From: Ostrinia nubilalis
Lineage: Eukaryota > Arthropoda > Insecta > Lepidoptera > Crambidae
Direction: 5' to 3'
Assembly: GCF_963855985.1 (NCBI RefSeq)
Contig: NC_087117.1
Coordinates: 3,855,001-3,919,000, forward strand
Length of the DNA stretch: 64,000 bases
Shown: one piece after another, positions 1-11,544 of the stretch
Numbering within the stretch: the stretch's first letter is position 1
Layout: each line of letters opens with the position of its first letter
Notes under the pieces: generated by a model
Seen by the model: only the letters and a program-made list of their open reading frames with translations
What the model was told of the DNA's origin: nothing
Database searches by the model: none
Translations under genes and position numbers: made by a program

Positions 1-206
1 ACTTCAACACAGATAACTTCCTCTTGAATATTAGGTATATTCAAGCCCTACAGCACACTTGGGCCATAAAATCATTAATAGAAGAAAGCTTACCAACATA
101 TACCTAGCTCTAAATTGTGGAGTTATGCTAACAAAGGATATTAATGGCATCTACATATAAACTTAGATTAATAATCTAAGCATATAAATTAAAAATACCA
201 CGTTAC

Positions 207-382
207 CTGGGGTCCTGTGACTCGAAGCCCGACATATTAAGGTAGTGTGCAACCACGGAGTCTGGTATGGACGGGTTATAGTTGTAATTCTCAAGCTGAA
301 GAAGAAAATCGCTCAGTACGTGACCAACACCAATATCATCCTCCATTGCGACAGATGTCGAAGCCAGGCGGCTCATCTGCAT
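207..382 (-). CDS. Taf10: TAF10 first coding exon (partial gene, continues off the left edge)
   Basis: TAF10 is a histone-fold subunit shared by TFIID and SAGA in the nucleus. Read on the minus strand from ATG at 382, the exon gives 58 codons plus two bases. It ends in the family hallmark [20 protein letters not shown] and then [14 protein letters not shown], at a GT donor (plus-strand AC at 205-206). TAF10 proteins carry the same block (DFLxQLExYxPxIPD, YYLNxxGFExxDPR) just before the histone fold. The histone-fold exons would lie left of the window; 1-206 reads as intron. A second in-frame ATG lies at 376 and a third at 346. A TTTATTTACAG just upstream (about 387-397) could be a 3' splice site, so a 5' UTR exon is possible. 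The gene is divergent to the ADP/ATP translocase. Family assignment is firm; the exact start is inferred. Confidence 0.85.
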
Positions 383-1299
383 ACCGCTGTAAATAAATCA
401 CAATTCAAACAATATTCGTACAGCAAATCATACAAGAAAAGTCACTCTCACGCACAGGTAAATAAAAATGTAGAAATCACTGCACTTTTTTTGTTGACCG
501 CTTTGACTTGCTTGACGTCATTTGCAGTTTGACAACAAATTTTGCAGTTGGCAGAACTGAAAGCGTTTTGTATCACCAAAATTGTATGAAAAATGTCAAA
601 CATTAATTTTATTTCACCTAATCATTAGTATCTAAAGTTAGTTTACTTTATAACTCTCCGAAAAATATAAAAGTAAAGATTTAAACTAAAAAAATATACT
701 ATTTCACATCGGAGATAAAAAAGGAAAATTGTTTATGGCTGTCCATATCGATTTTTGAAAGCATAAACAACACGCAAATTGCCCACGTCATTGCAATGTT
801 ACTAGTAATTTGCATGTACACTATTTATGGGAAATTTAAATTTTAGTAAAAAGTGATAATGTTTATTCATCGAGCTAATGTCTACAACATTTTAGCGAGT
901 TTTAAGAATATTAAGTTGTTTGACTTTATCGCGGTACGTAAGATTAATTAAGCCGAATGCATTCTGAAATACAATGGTTAGGCAAAAAAATCCCTTCCAT
1001 TTTTAATTTTATAATAAAAAAAATTACTTTAAAATAAATCACGTTTCATACATTCAATTTTTAACGATAAATATGAACATTGACTTAAATCTCTAGGGAA
1101 ATTCTATTTTACAACTATGAGAACACTGGCCTCGTGGTACTTTAGCCGTTATGTTGGCAACATCTGCCCCTTCCTTCCTTCTTTTGCGCCGCTCCTCCGG
1201 GCAGAACTGCGAGAGAACGTGATCGATCGAATTTCAAAAAAGGCACACACCTTCCCCTTGTGCTCCCGAGATCACGAAATTACTCTAAAATCTCCTGAT
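383..1299. other. Divergent intergenic region between TAF10 and ADP/ATP translocase
   Basis: About 0.9 kb of AT-rich DNA between two divergently transcribed genes, presumably holding both promoters. I see no conserved coding segment; short open frames here lack family features. Near the translocase end the GC content rises. Confidence 0.5.
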
Positions 1300-1327
1300 T
1301 ATAAAATTCAGGAGTTAGTGTTTCGTG
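1272..1327. repeat. Short inverted repeat over the translocase promoter
   Basis: TCACGAAATTACTC...TCTCCTGA is mirrored by TCAGGAGT...GTTTCGTGA, giving a stem of about 20 bp with mismatches whose loop contains the TATAAAA motif. It could be a miniature element remnant or a coincidental promoter palindrome. Confidence 0.4.
1300..1306 (+). promoter_or_regulatory. Candidate TATA box of the ADP/ATP translocase gene
   Basis: TATAAAA lies 108 bp upstream of the translocase ATG, which would put transcription start near 1330 and a 5' UTR of about 80 nt. A possible 3' splice site (TTACTCAG at 1381-1388) means a short 5' UTR intron cannot be excluded. Confidence 0.4.
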
Positions 1328-1413
1328 ATTTTCCATTCCGTGTGTGACCCGGTAGATTCCACCTTACGCCCGCGAGGCAATTACTCAGTGAAGAGCCCAC
1401 CTAATTGAACAAA

Positions 1414-2316
1414 ATGTCGAACCTCGCCGATCCGGTCGCGTTCGCGAAGGACTTCATCGCCGGCGGTGTGTCCGCCGCCGTGTCCAAGACCGCGGTGGCG
1501 CCCATCGAGCGCGTCAAGCTGCTGCTGCAGGTCCAGCACGTCAGCAAGCAGATCACCGAAGACCAGCGCTACAAAGGTATCGTCGACGCCTTCGTCCGCA
1601 TTCCCAAAGAGCAGGGCCCGCTCTCGTTCTGGCGTGGTAACCTCGCCAACGTCATCAGGTACTTCCCCACCCAGGCGTTGAACTTCGCCTTCAAAGACAA
1701 GTACAAGCAGGTGTTCCTCGGTGGCGTAGACAAGAAGACGCAGTTCTGGCGCTACTTCGCGGGTAACCTGGCCTCCGGCGGTGCCGCAGGAGCCACATCC
1801 CTGTGCTTCGTGTACCCGCTCGACTTCGCCCGTACGCGTCTCGCCGCCGACGTCGGCAAAGGAGACGGCCAGCGCGAGTTCTCCGGCCTCGGAAACTGCC
1901 TGTCCAAGATCTTCAAGTCCGACGGTCTCGTCGGTCTCTACAGAGGCTTCGGCGTGTCGGTGCAGGGTATCATCATCTACCGTGCGGCGTACTTCGGATT
2001 CTACGACACGGCGCGCGGCATGTTGCCCGACCCCAAGAACACTCCTCTGGTCATCAGCTGGGCCATCGCACAGACCGTCACCACAGTCGCCGGCATCATC
2101 TCGTATCCGTTCGACACGGTCCGTAGGCGCATGATGATGCAGTCTGGCCGTGCTAAGGCCGACATGCTGTACAAGAACACAATCCACTGCTGGGCGACCA
2201 TCGCCAAGACCGAGGGTGGATCCGCCTTCTTCAAGGGAGCCTTCTCCAACGTCCTCAGAGGCACTGGCGGTGCCTTCGTGCTTGTCCTATACGACGAAAT
2301 CAAGAAGGTCCTCTAA
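1414..2316 (+). CDS. ANT: ADP/ATP translocase (mitochondrial adenine nucleotide carrier), intronless
   Basis: A 300-residue inner-mitochondrial-membrane carrier exchanging cytosolic ADP for matrix ATP. Three repeats of about 100 residues each carry the carrier signature: [10 protein letters not shown] near residue 28, [10 protein letters not shown] near 133 and [11 protein letters not shown] near 230. The RRRMMM hexapeptide is diagnostic of ADP/ATP carriers as opposed to other SLC25 members. The start is the ATG at 1414 in AAAATGTCG, giving [14 protein letters not shown], the usual insect N-terminus; the frame is open three codons further upstream but without an ATG. Length equals the family norm. 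The coding region is uninterrupted and GC-rich with strong codon bias, as expected for a very highly expressed gene. It is followed by a polyadenylation signal 124 bp after the stop. Confidence 0.97.
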   Translation: MSNLADPVAFAKDFIAGGVSAAVSKTAVAPIERVKLLLQVQHVSKQITEDQRYKGIVDAFVRIPKEQGPLSFWRGNLANVIRYFPTQALNFAFKDKYKQVFLGGVDKKTQFWRYFAGNLASGGAAGATSLCFVYPLDFARTRLAADVGKGDGQREFSGLGNCLSKIFKSDGLVGLYRGFGVSVQGIIIYRAAYFGFYDTARGMLPDPKNTPLVISWAIAQTVTTVAGIISYPFDTVRRRMMMQSGRAKADMLYKNTIHCWATIAKTEGGSAFFKGAFSNVLRGTGGAFVLVLYDEIKKVL

Positions 2317-2439
2317 ATTTAATGTAAGAAACGTTACCATAAATTCAATTGTGATTCCGAATCACCTCAATAGCCACTCCCTTGAAATCATGTATTATTA
2401 GAAACGAAACAATCGAAACTAGTAACTTATTTTTAGTTA

Positions 2440-2445
2440 AATAAA
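2440..2445 (+). terminator. Polyadenylation signal of ADP/ATP translocase
   Basis: AATAAA 124 bp downstream of the stop codon, followed by a T/G-rich stretch (GTTGTACATTGATT), a conventional cleavage context. Confidence 0.75.
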
Positions 2446-2465
2446 GCGTTGTACATTGATTCCAA

Positions 2466-4574
2466 TATGTATTGTTTTATTAAAAAATTGTTAAGTTGCA
2501 TAACTCACCTAGCCTGAGTGTGAAAAATGCAGTGATAGTTTGACAGCAGTTAAGAATTCATTTAAATTGTGCTTAAATTCGAATTTGGAATCAAGAAATT
2601 GGTTTTTTTCAGTGATCATGTAACTGGCCAGTGACTGTTATGTAATGCCCTCATTCTGTATGGGCCAAGGTTAGCTTGTGCTAAGTGTTGAAATTGGATT
2701 GGATCAATTTATATGAAGTCTTTTCTGAACTCTATTCATTGCTGTGGTGAAAATCTGTGGTTTTCTCTTTGTTCACATGCAGGCTATGTTAGTCATTCAA
2801 TAGATAACCTATGTGACACTGATGGGAGTGAGACCTTGTACTATGAATACTGTGTACTCTAACAGCCTGTATGTATTGAAGCTCATGTTAATGCTGTGAA
2901 TTTCTTTAGTCATGTGAAAAGGTTATGTAACAGAGTGTTGTGCTATGCAGTGTGTTGTGGTGACATGAACTTGATTTCAATTCACATTAACAGTGGTTCA
3001 CAGTGTAGTGAAAATACCTTTTTCGAAAATAACTCTGTAGTGTATCCGTAGGGTGTATTGTGGGTGGGCTGTAAGCTCGGTGAACTTTGTTCGCTCGGTG
3101 TGAGTTTTTCTTAATGAAAAAGTCATACGTAACGAGTAATTATAATATAGAAATGTTAAAAATAACATGCTGTTTTCCTTTTTAAATGACATGCTTGGTT
3201 CTCAATCCCCCATCATCTGTGCCTTTATTCATTGATTCTAACTTGTAAAAAAACCTAATTCTTTCATAATATCAATGAATAGGGCTTCATTCATGTTATG
3301 TAACAAAATTGTGAAAATAATTTTCATCCATTTCATATTAATTTTCCTATAGTTTGACTAACATGAAACATTTGATTGTTGATTTTATTCTCATTTTTTG
3401 TTACATAACTAACAGTGACGTCACAAATCTCATTACATAAACCTGAAAATATTTAGCAAGTTGTCACAGTCAATTACATAATCTATATATTTTCTTGTAG
3501 ACATATTCAATAGAGTCTAATTTTGACTGTGACAGTTTAATTATGTAGGATCTTGGTCATCTAACGTCTACGGGAAATTCAAGATTTCGGAAAATCCCCC
3601 CGTGACGTCGACTGTGACACAACTGCAGCGGCGTGACGTCACGACTCACGATGTGGTAGGTATTACTTGTGATGGTTTGTACGAATTAACTAGATTACCT
3701 ACCTACTTACTACTCTTACTGAATGCTGTCGTCAGAAACTGAGTGAGCTCTAGTTCTATCTATCACGATTTTTACGGTGAAGGCTATGTTTTTGATGATT
3801 GATTTACACTGGCCCTCTCATTCATAGGTAACGGATTTAAATGAAAAAAAGCTAATGATTTTCCTTATTTTATCGTTATTAGACCGGTAATAGCAGGGGA
3901 TGCCAAACATAGCGAAAACTAACGTCAATCGCTGACACACCAATCGATACGGGTCATCAAACAAAGTTAATAAGAAGTATTGGAAGAGCGAGTTATGGTT
4001 GTATTTACTCTGGTTATGGTCCTAATACCTACTGCCTATTAGGCATGGAATGCAAGATCCTGAGAGTTAACCCTAAAAACGCGCGCTGAACAGGCCTGTT
4101 GTAACTAGTTCCAAGAATTTTTAGTTAAGTACGTAGCAGCACCCTGCACCACCTACAGCATATCTAAGAAGGTCTCTAATTTCTTTTTAGTATCAGTCAG
4201 TTTGAAGTTGACCAAAGTTAATTGATACTTGAATGATCCAGTAACATGCAGACAGTTTATCAGATAAATGACGCTATGTTAAATTCAACGCGACTGCTAC
4301 ACGTGGCTACACGCTGATATAATTCTTGTCTCGTCGCAGTAGAGGCCAGAAATGCACGCGTAGAGTGGTCACCCAGGTTACTGACATTAAGATGGATGCG
4401 TCATCATCAGTCGCTAAGAGAAAGATTCAATACGTTTCCGGAACTCCAAATGATGTCACACTAATGAAGTTAATTTTTAATTAATTACCCATTACTTACC
4501 TAACTAATAGTTATTTAGAATAACTAGATTAGGTCACTATATTGTTTTTTCGATAAGTAGGTAGGCCACAAATG
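2466..4574. other. Gene-free intergenic stretch
   Basis: About 2.1 kb of AT-rich sequence with no frame resembling a protein, no splice-consistent exon pair and no clear repeat ends. TGACGTCAC-type octamers occur near 3417 and 3603-3640 but without a recognisable gene beside them. Confidence 0.4.
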
Positions 4575-4586
4575 AGACTGGGGGGG

Positions 4587-4641
4587 AGGAGTGTTCAGCA
4601 GTAGGTAGACGTCCTGTGGCTGAAATGATGATGATGATGAA
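4587..4641 (+). mobile_element. 3' tip of an RTE-type LINE
   Basis: Matches the 3' end of the LINE family seen repeatedly here: GTTCAGCAG...GACGTCCTGTGGCTGAAATGATGATGATGATGA. The ATG/GAT microsatellite tail marks the true 3' end of the RTE element. Severely 5'-truncated. Confidence 0.6.
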
Positions 4642-5017
4642 TTATTGTTACAATCTAAAATCAGATTTAATACATTAGGTAGGTTAGGTAGGTACCTATT
4701 ATATTTTTTCAGATCCCAGATTTTATTTGTTCAAGCTTCGCTTTGTTCCATGACATGGTCAATCGAGTTTTTTCGCCTAAGTAAAAATCTTTGCCAAAGT
4801 TGTGCCCACCCAACCCAATATGGCAGATGTTTCCATGGTCATAGAGCAGTAACCATAGAATGTGAACAAAAAATGGTTTTCTTGGTACCTGAGTGAGCAT
4901 ACTGTCAAAAGAAATGGTCGAACGTGGCATTGGGATCGTTGCCCCGTACTAACAATGCTTTAGGTAGGTAAGTACCTACTTTTTTTAACGCTTTTAGCGA
5001 TCTAACGGACCTTTTAA

Positions 5018-5948
5018 CCTTCCTATACCCGCGCGTTGGTCTCTCAGACCGACGAACTAATAATTCGGAGTTTTTTAAAAAAGTATTAACTCTATGACTT
5101 TGCGGTTCTTAGTAGCTTCATGATTTGTGGCCAGCCATTGTTTAGTGTTGGGCGATCGCTGCTGCCAAGTGTACGTGTGTCACTTTTTGCTGTTATTCGG
5201 TCTGTGAGACCGACGCGGGTATACGTGTAACTACTTCAGGTATGTTACTATTGTTTTATTTTACAATATTACTCAATAAAATGTATTGTCATATTTTAGT
5301 GACGATTCATATCAATTAAGTATTACTGTATTTTATTATTATTAATTTGTTTTTAACCATTTTTGTCGTCATAATGAACGAAGAAAGGATAAGGGCGCTG
5401 TTAGAATGTGAAGATTCGGACTCCAACTATGATGACCAGAGTGACAGTGATGAGGTGGTGGATGATTTAGAAGTGCAGGAGAACAACACCGATTCTGAGC
5501 AGAAGGGTGATTTGTCACATGCAAAAAGTATTTTTGTCATTATACGAGCATGCAGTTATGGTATGTTCCGGTTATTATTCCACTGAAACCACTAGTGATA
5601 AATACTGTTATGTTCTTTTATATTACTAAGAATACTTCCATTTATTATATTTCGTAGTAATTTTTTAGGCTTCAAAAGAAAAAAAGTTTATTTTTGTTAT
5701 TAAATTTAGACTGATGTAAAATTTTGTTCAAATTTTAAGTCTGATTTAAAGGCTGATTAAACCAAAATATCTATAAATATAAAATTTGTTTTAATTTTTT
5801 CATGCAATTAATACCTTAACGTATAATTTAAAGCAAATTATAGTACAATACAGTACACAATTATACTATAAAACACGAGCTCAACTTTCGGTCTGAGAGA
5901 CCGTGCGCGGGTATATGTGTAATGCTTTTTGGCGCGGGTATACGAAGG
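5018..5948 (+). mobile_element. Deleted piggyBac-type transposon with intact ends
   Basis: 931 bp flanked on both sides by TTAA (5014-5017 and 5949-5952), the piggyBac target. Terminal inverted repeats are CCTTCCTATACCCGCGC on the left and CCTTCGTATACCCGCGC (reverse complement) on the right, 16 of 17 identical. Sub-terminal palindromes GGTCTCTCAGACC (5038-5050) and GGTCTGAGAGACC (about 5890-5902), plus a third near 5200, are followed by GCGGGTATA repeats of the terminal motif. Inside is only the start of a transposase frame, so this is a non-autonomous internal-deletion derivative. Confidence 0.88.
5374..5586 (+). pseudogene. piggyBac transposase N-terminal remnant
   Basis: The frame from ATG 5374 begins MNEERIRALLECEDSDSNYD and is strongly acidic (SDSNYDDQSDSDEVVDD...), as piggyBac-like transposase N-termini are. 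After about 50 residues it loses family character and stops at 5586. The catalytic core with the DDD triad is absent, so it cannot be active. Confidence 0.7.
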
Positions 5949-5952
5949 TTAA

Positions 5953-6337
5953 CGGCCTACTTAAGTACGTCGTCGTCCTAGCCCAGTTTTCTTTGCTACT
6001 AAACTTTTGCTCCAAACTAAATATCTAATTTAACTTAGGTAGTTTGCCAAATTAGAGTAAGTAAAACAAAATCCCACGTCCCTTCATTCAGTGCGTGTTC
6101 TTCAGCTTTAGAAGCCGAAAGAAAAAGTTAGCAATGCTTTGGTTGGAGTATGAGCCTACTTTATATTTATGTGTTTAAAGAATACGAGAATGTTTGTAGC
6201 CTCCGGAAGAGATCACTTATTTTTATCTTGGCAATCGCAGTCATGTTGGATAACCGATTCGAATTTTTGTTTACATTGTTTTTAGACATTTATTTTGGAT
6301 GCTACTCACTTGTAAAAAATCTTATATGAAATATATC
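5953..6337. other. Gene-free spacer
   Basis: About 0.4 kb, AT-rich, nothing recognised. Confidence 0.3.
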
Positions 6338-6600
6338 ATCATTAGCATCATTTCAGCCATTGGACGTCCACTGCTGAATATAGGCCTCCTCCAATGCTTT
6401 CCAAGTTTCCATGTTGATCGATTTTTATGTTGTCGTCGGTCCACCTTGTGGGTGGACGTCTCACGCTCCGTTTTCCGGTACCTACGCGGCCTCCATTCCA
6501 GAACCTTGCTGCCCCATCGGCCGTCAGTTCTGCGTACTATGTGCCTGCCCATTGCCACTTCAGCTTGCTAATCCGTCGGACTATGTCAGGGACTTTAGTT
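6338..6600 (-). mobile_element. RTE-type LINE 3' fragment
   Basis: Read on the minus strand it encodes, with breaks, the C-terminal tail of the RTE endonuclease/reverse-transcriptase polyprotein ([18 protein letters not shown], GRPPxxW, ..WTSxG), ending in GGCTGAAATGATG. Same family as the copies at 31591-32075 and 48425-49047. Interrupted frame, dead copy. Confidence 0.75.
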
Positions 6601-6819
6601 CGTTTACGGATCTCCTCAAGAAAATATTTACTTATCTAATAATTTGCCTACTTTAAAAGTTTCTTTACGGGCTGCATCTGAATGAAACTATTTTCCAAGT
6701 TGGTGTAGTGAGCCTTCTTAGGGCATATGCACACATTCAGCTAAAATTGATTGATTTGTTGCATTTTATATTGAATGCGATGATCGCACACATAGGCCAG
6801 TAGAATTAAACACAAAAAT

Positions 6820-8225
6820 GAATTAAATCGGAAATAATTCCTACTAAAGATTTTAGTGCTTTAATGGCTTCATTAGTTGCCCATAAAGACTCTCCTAGGT
6901 TTTCGACTTCGACGGAGTTGTGCTTAAGTGGTGGGGGCCCCCGAAAGGGGCGCTTTTTCGGTTTTCCGGTTATACCGCGTAAAGGACTTACCCTATCGAA
7001 AAGTGGTCTTCCTGACGGTTGAAGGGCATTTAATCCTGCATCAAATAAGACCAAATTCATATGTTTTGAACAAACCGTTCTCGTGCAAATGTTCGGCAAA
7101 GTAGAAAATATGTGTATAATTAATTACCCTCTCCACGTCCAATGGCTCGTTACCCACAGGCTTCCAAGTCTTGAAAAGGAGCGCCTCAACCAGTGTAACC
7201 CTATCAAGGCTTACGAGCTGGATGCGCCTATCCTTGTTCGTCGCAGCCGTTCCTTAACTGCGGTTGCTGCACCTCTTCCTGGCACTCACCTGAACGACTC
7301 TGTGTTACCTACTGTGGCTGCTCCTCTTCCTTGTATCCTCCTGCACGACTACGTTGCCTAGCCGTATGCCTGGTCTAAGGTTCGACGCCAAAAATCAACA
7401 ACAACAAGTTCATAATTCATATTAAAACGCTGAAGAGTTTTTTGTTTGTTTGTTTGAACGCGCTAATCTCAAGAATTACTAGTTTGATTGAAATAATTAT
7501 TTTTGTGTTGAATAGCTCATAAATTGAGGAAGGCTATAGGATATATACAATTACTCTACGACTAATAGAGGCGAAGCAGTAAAGAAAAATGTTGCAAGCA
7601 CGGAAAATAGTATTTAAACTATTTTCACGCGTACGAAGTTGATTTTGTGGCGTCGAACCTTGGACCAAGCATATGGCTAAGCAATGCAATCGTACAGGAG
7701 GGTACAAGGAAGAGGGGCAGCCAAATTAGGTAACACAGAGTCGTTCAGGAGAGTGCCAGGAAGAGGTGAAGCAACCGCAGTTAAGGAACGGCTGGAACGA
7801 ACAAGGATAAGCGAATCCAACTCGTGAGCCTAGACAGGGATACGCTGATTAAGGCGACCCTTTACAAGGCTTGGGAGCATACGGGTGACGAGCTATTGGA
7901 CGTGGAGAGGGTCATTAATTATACACATATTTTCTACTTTGCCGAACATTTGCACGAGAACGGTTTGTCCAAAACATATGAATTTGGTCTTATTTAATGC
8001 AGGATTAAATGCCCTTCAACCGTCAGGAAGACCACTTTTCAATAGGGTAAGTCCTTTACGCGATATAATCGGAAAACCGAAAAAGCGCCCCTTTCGGGGG
8101 CCCCCACCACTTAAGCACAACTCCGTCGAAGTCGAAAACCTAGGAGAGTCTTAATGGGCAACCAATGAAGCCATTAGAGCAATAAAATCTTTTGTAGGAA
8201 TTATTTCCGATTTAAAAGCTAATTC
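6820..8225. repeat. 1.4 kb inverted duplication with arms of about 570 bp
   Basis: 6820-7390 and 7650-8225 are reverse complements of each other with scattered differences (for example CGCCCCTTTCGG and its complement at 8085 and 6940). Between them lies about 260 bp containing a degenerate interspersed repeat (7430-7640) also seen at 34800-34990. Each arm carries a coding-like stretch (KKRPFRGPPPLKHNSVEVEN) whose family I do not recognise. No target-site duplication could be fixed, so whether it is a fold-back transposon or a local inverted duplication is open. Confidence 0.65.
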
Positions 8226-9343
8226 TACTGGACTAACAGGCTCACACAGCGGGTTCTAAAATGTGGTCATTTTGTCTTTCTCTTGAGTATTATTAAAAGA
8301 CTCGAGCAAATAAGTGCCTATTAAGTTAAATCATTATCATCTTACTAACTTGTCCAAACACAGAATCAGTTCCATTCAAGCTGTGCATTCAAGTATCAAG
8401 AACATAAGTTGGGAACATCGTCGTACCTTTATGTACCTAACTACCTATCTACAGAGTTCGGGAGTTTATGTAACTGTAAATCAATCACGATTTCCGTAGC
8501 CTGAAAACGTAGCAACAGATTTGGAGTAGCAAGTATGTCAACTGATGATTACACAATCTGAAAGTTGGAAACGGAGCAAGCGCGCCAAATCTATTTTTTA
8601 AAACTTTTGAACGTTATTTTTCGATTTAAATCCACTGAGCAGGAACATTATCGCGTAGAAAGTAGAATAAAAATAGTGTAGAACAAGTAATTTAATCATG
8701 TCGCGTAAAGGAATGTCACGAGATTTGTAAGATTATGGTTTTGTATGTAGATAGTGTACGAGGACATGCGGTGTCGGATAGCGAGCGCTCAAGCCAGTGT
8801 CACTATGTGCGACCAATTGTTTGACCACATTGTAATTGGGAGAAAGATATGAAAGATGAACATTTAAAAATAAAAATTAAACATAAGTAAAATTATTTAT
8901 CTAGAGGCGAACATGCTAGCTAGCTAATTTCCTCTCTGGAGAGGTAGATAGTTAGCCTTGGGGGAAGGAAGAATGAAGAAAATCGCACATCGAGCAGTCC
9001 ATTGTGGTCCAACTGACCCCCACCACCTCACTCATCCTCAGAGTTTGACATCATGGTCTCAAACCAATAAAGAATATTATGAAGTTCGTTTCAGCCAATT
9101 TAAGCGCCTCTCCCAAGGATTCCCGGTCGGTCCTGCGCTGACTGCATCCAGAAGGTTTCAGAAAAAAAGAAGTAAATTTTGCTGAAATTGTAACAAATAT
9201 ATTATGTACTAGTATACGGACAGTCCTTACATAACAGCCGGTTACTGGGTCGTGAGTTCGCGACCTTTATCGAGGCATTGATCGTTAGTCCCGAGCGGCG
9301 CAGTTCTAGAACTTACCATTTCTGTTTATGGATCTACCTAGCT
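8226..9343. other. Gene-free spacer with LINE crumbs
   Basis: No host gene. Around 9108-9165 a short piece resembles the RTE LINE tail in reverse (CCAAGGATTCCCGGTCGG). Confidence 0.3.
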
Positions 9344-9545
9344 ACTAGCTTTCCGCCCACGTGGAATTTTGTCTGTGACAGACAACTTTATCGCGCGCGT
9401 CCCTGTTTAAAAAACTGGGATAAAAACTATCCTAAATATCGAGACTCAAACTACTTAGCTCTATCCTAAATTTCATCAAAATCGGTTCAGTGGTTTATGC
9501 GTGAAAGCGACACAGACAGAGTTACTTTCGAATTAATATTAGTAG
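9344..9545 (-). mobile_element. (GTCT)n-associated MITE, copy 1
   Basis: Begins ACTAGCTTTCCGCCC and ends TTTCGAATTAATATTAGTA. The family consensus seen in the other copies (28821, 51030, 52468, 62643) runs TACTAATATTATAAATGCGAAAGT ... CTGTCTGTC ... CATCAAAATCGGTT ... GCGGAAAGCTAGT, here in reverse. Non-coding, non-autonomous. Confidence 0.7.
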
Positions 9546-9879
9546 GGATGTTCTGGCTGCGAGAATGCTTCAGAATTCAATGATTACGAAATCGTCCATC
9601 CATAGGTTTTACTGCGGTCCAGAAAGTGAGGTAGGTTTAGGTAACGTATACTACCACTTACTCATACTTAGTAACATACTTACTCGTACTTAGATCCTTA
9701 GCTAAACTTGAAATATTTTCTTTCTAATAGGCTATTTTCCTTCTAATAGATTATCTATTTTAGTTTGTATTGACTGTCAGCCTAGCTCATACATAGCCTT
9801 GCTATTATTGTCCTTACCTTCATTATGAAAGCCACAATGATCATACTTACTAGCTACGAGGGCACACGGTGTAATATTA

Positions 9880-10092
9880 CAGACGAGATTATTCCCACCT
9901 CTCGTTCCCTACGCTGCAACTCCTGTGTAGCCAGGATCAACAGCTTGACCGCCAATAAATAAAACCCCCAGTTAAGGCCAAGTTTGTCCCGGGGAAATTT
10001 AAACTGTCATTACACCCTGTCAAGCTTTAGTTCCTGGGTATACAGGAGTTGCAGCGGTGAGAACGAGAGGTGGGAATAGTCCCGTTTCCCAG
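9880..10092. mobile_element. Fold-back element of the GTTGCAGCGGTGGGAA family
   Basis: Contains CTGCAACTCCTGTGTAGCC and, about 150 bp on, the reverse complement (CAGGAGTTGCAGCGGTGAG), with TTCCCACCTCTCGTTC / GAACGAGAGGTGGGAA at the tips. Related copies: 14590-14728, 27543-27792, 29862-29925, 31230-31365. Confidence 0.55.
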
Positions 10093-11136
10093 CGCCCTGA
10101 AAAGTTCGCTGGTCTGTCCCAAAGAACTGAAACCTCCAACTGAATCCTCCGCGGTGCGCGTTCTGTCATAGCGAAGTCAAATCTTAATTCTTATACTCTT
10201 AACTCAAACAAAAGCAAAAATCAAACTTGGGTAATGACTAAATGTTCAAAATATTACCGAGCATGTAAATTTTTTGATTGTTGAACGCAGCTAAAATTAA
10301 TTTCGAGTAATTTACCAGTGGAAGAAACCGCCTAAACATAAATTATATTGTTTAGTCAGAAATGGCAGAATTAAAAGGAATGTGATAATGAGCTGCTTAT
10401 CAGTAGTTATCAGAGAACGTGTCGTTGGCTAGCTCATTAGGGTTGACAATATGCGCGTGAACTGTTCTTAATTATTAATTAGATAATTACGATTTACGAT
10501 CTGCTAGTTACGTAGGTCTATCTCTCTCAATTTAGAACTAACTCTCTTATCTGTAAATACCTATGAAAGTAAACTTGTAACCCAGAAACCTAAAGATGAC
10601 ATCTATGGACTTATTATTCCTTGTTTGAATGATAATGGCATACATTTACAGCGTGATAAAAGGCCACGGATATCTACACTACTAGGGAACAAATGGAGCA
10701 ACATGTTCCGGGACATGTCGCTGACATAAGTGCCACTTGTGGTCTAAAGTGATTAAATATTTTTGATTTTAACCAACCACGTGATGTTCCCGGGGCATGA
10801 AGCGTGAAAACCGTGAAACACTGAGGAACATTCGAGGCACTTCTTATCGTGTCGACAACAAACCTACACAGTGTCAGTGTCAGCCCAAAACTCAGCTAAG
10901 AGAACCCTAGACCACTCCTTCGGGACAATAAATGGGGCAGTGCTGAGAACATGTCAACCCTTCACAGTTCACATGAATGGTGATAGAGATAGATGATAAG
11001 CGATAGTGTACGCAGAAGGATATGATCTTGTGATAACATCTGTTACCTAATCACCTACTTTTAGCATTTTAGTCACACGTAATTAACTAATTTTATCATT
11101 AGGCATACATTTTAATGATGATACGATATAAATTAT
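10093..11136. other. Gene-free spacer
   Basis: No coding signal. At 10910-10965 a scrap (CGGGACAATAAATGG..CAGTGCTGAGAA) recurs at 12373-12418, 28523-28575 and 49103-49160, so it is part of an interspersed repeat. Confidence 0.35.
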
Positions 11137-11210
11137 ATATTATTGACTTGGCCATCGCACTAAATAATTTAATTTACACGTGTTTTCATGCGATGGCCAA
11201 GTCAATATAT
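11137..11210. repeat. Small hairpin, possible MITE
   Basis: ATTGACTTGGCCATCGCA is followed after 27 bp by TGCGATGGCCAAGTCAAT, a perfect inverted repeat. Confidence 0.5.
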
Positions 11211-11332
11211 TTATGTAAAACGTTAAAGATTTCCTGGCCTGGACTTGGTATTACATGGATCTCACAACTTTTTACCGTAGAACAACTGAGTTGCGAGACT
11301 TGGTTTTTTTGACAAGTATTGTTTTTGATGGG

Positions 11333-11544
11333 ATCTCATTTCTTTTTGTATTTTGTAGACAGCAGTTATGTATCTAGAAAACTGGACCGAAATTGAAAAA
11401 TTTTACTCGACTTGGCGGTTGCACTACCGTGCCCCCAAATCTCATTTCTTTTTGTATTTTGTAGACAGCAGTTATGTATCTAGAAAACTGGACCGAAATT
11501 GAAAAATTTTACTCGACTTGGCGGTTGCACTACCGTGCCCCCAA
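11333..11544. repeat. Perfect tandem duplication, 106-bp unit
   Basis: Two adjacent copies, 11333-11438 and 11439-11544, appear identical base for base (ATCTCATTTC...GTGCCCCCAA). The unit's CTCGACTTGG..GCACTACCGTGCCCCCA motif recurs near 11872-11908, so the unit belongs to a longer interspersed repeat (about 11333-11908). Confidence 0.8.

Noticed and set aside
245..532. Plus-strand open frame of 95 codons
   Set aside because: Antisense to the TAF10 exon and without an ATG start; no family features.
1381..2187. 268-codon open frame antisense to ADP/ATP translocase
   Set aside because: A shadow of the strongly biased GC-rich coding frame; it has no family features.
4670..4700. TTAGG telomere-type repeat
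   Set aside because: Only a short GTAGGTTAGGTAGGTAGG run, irregular and intergenic.
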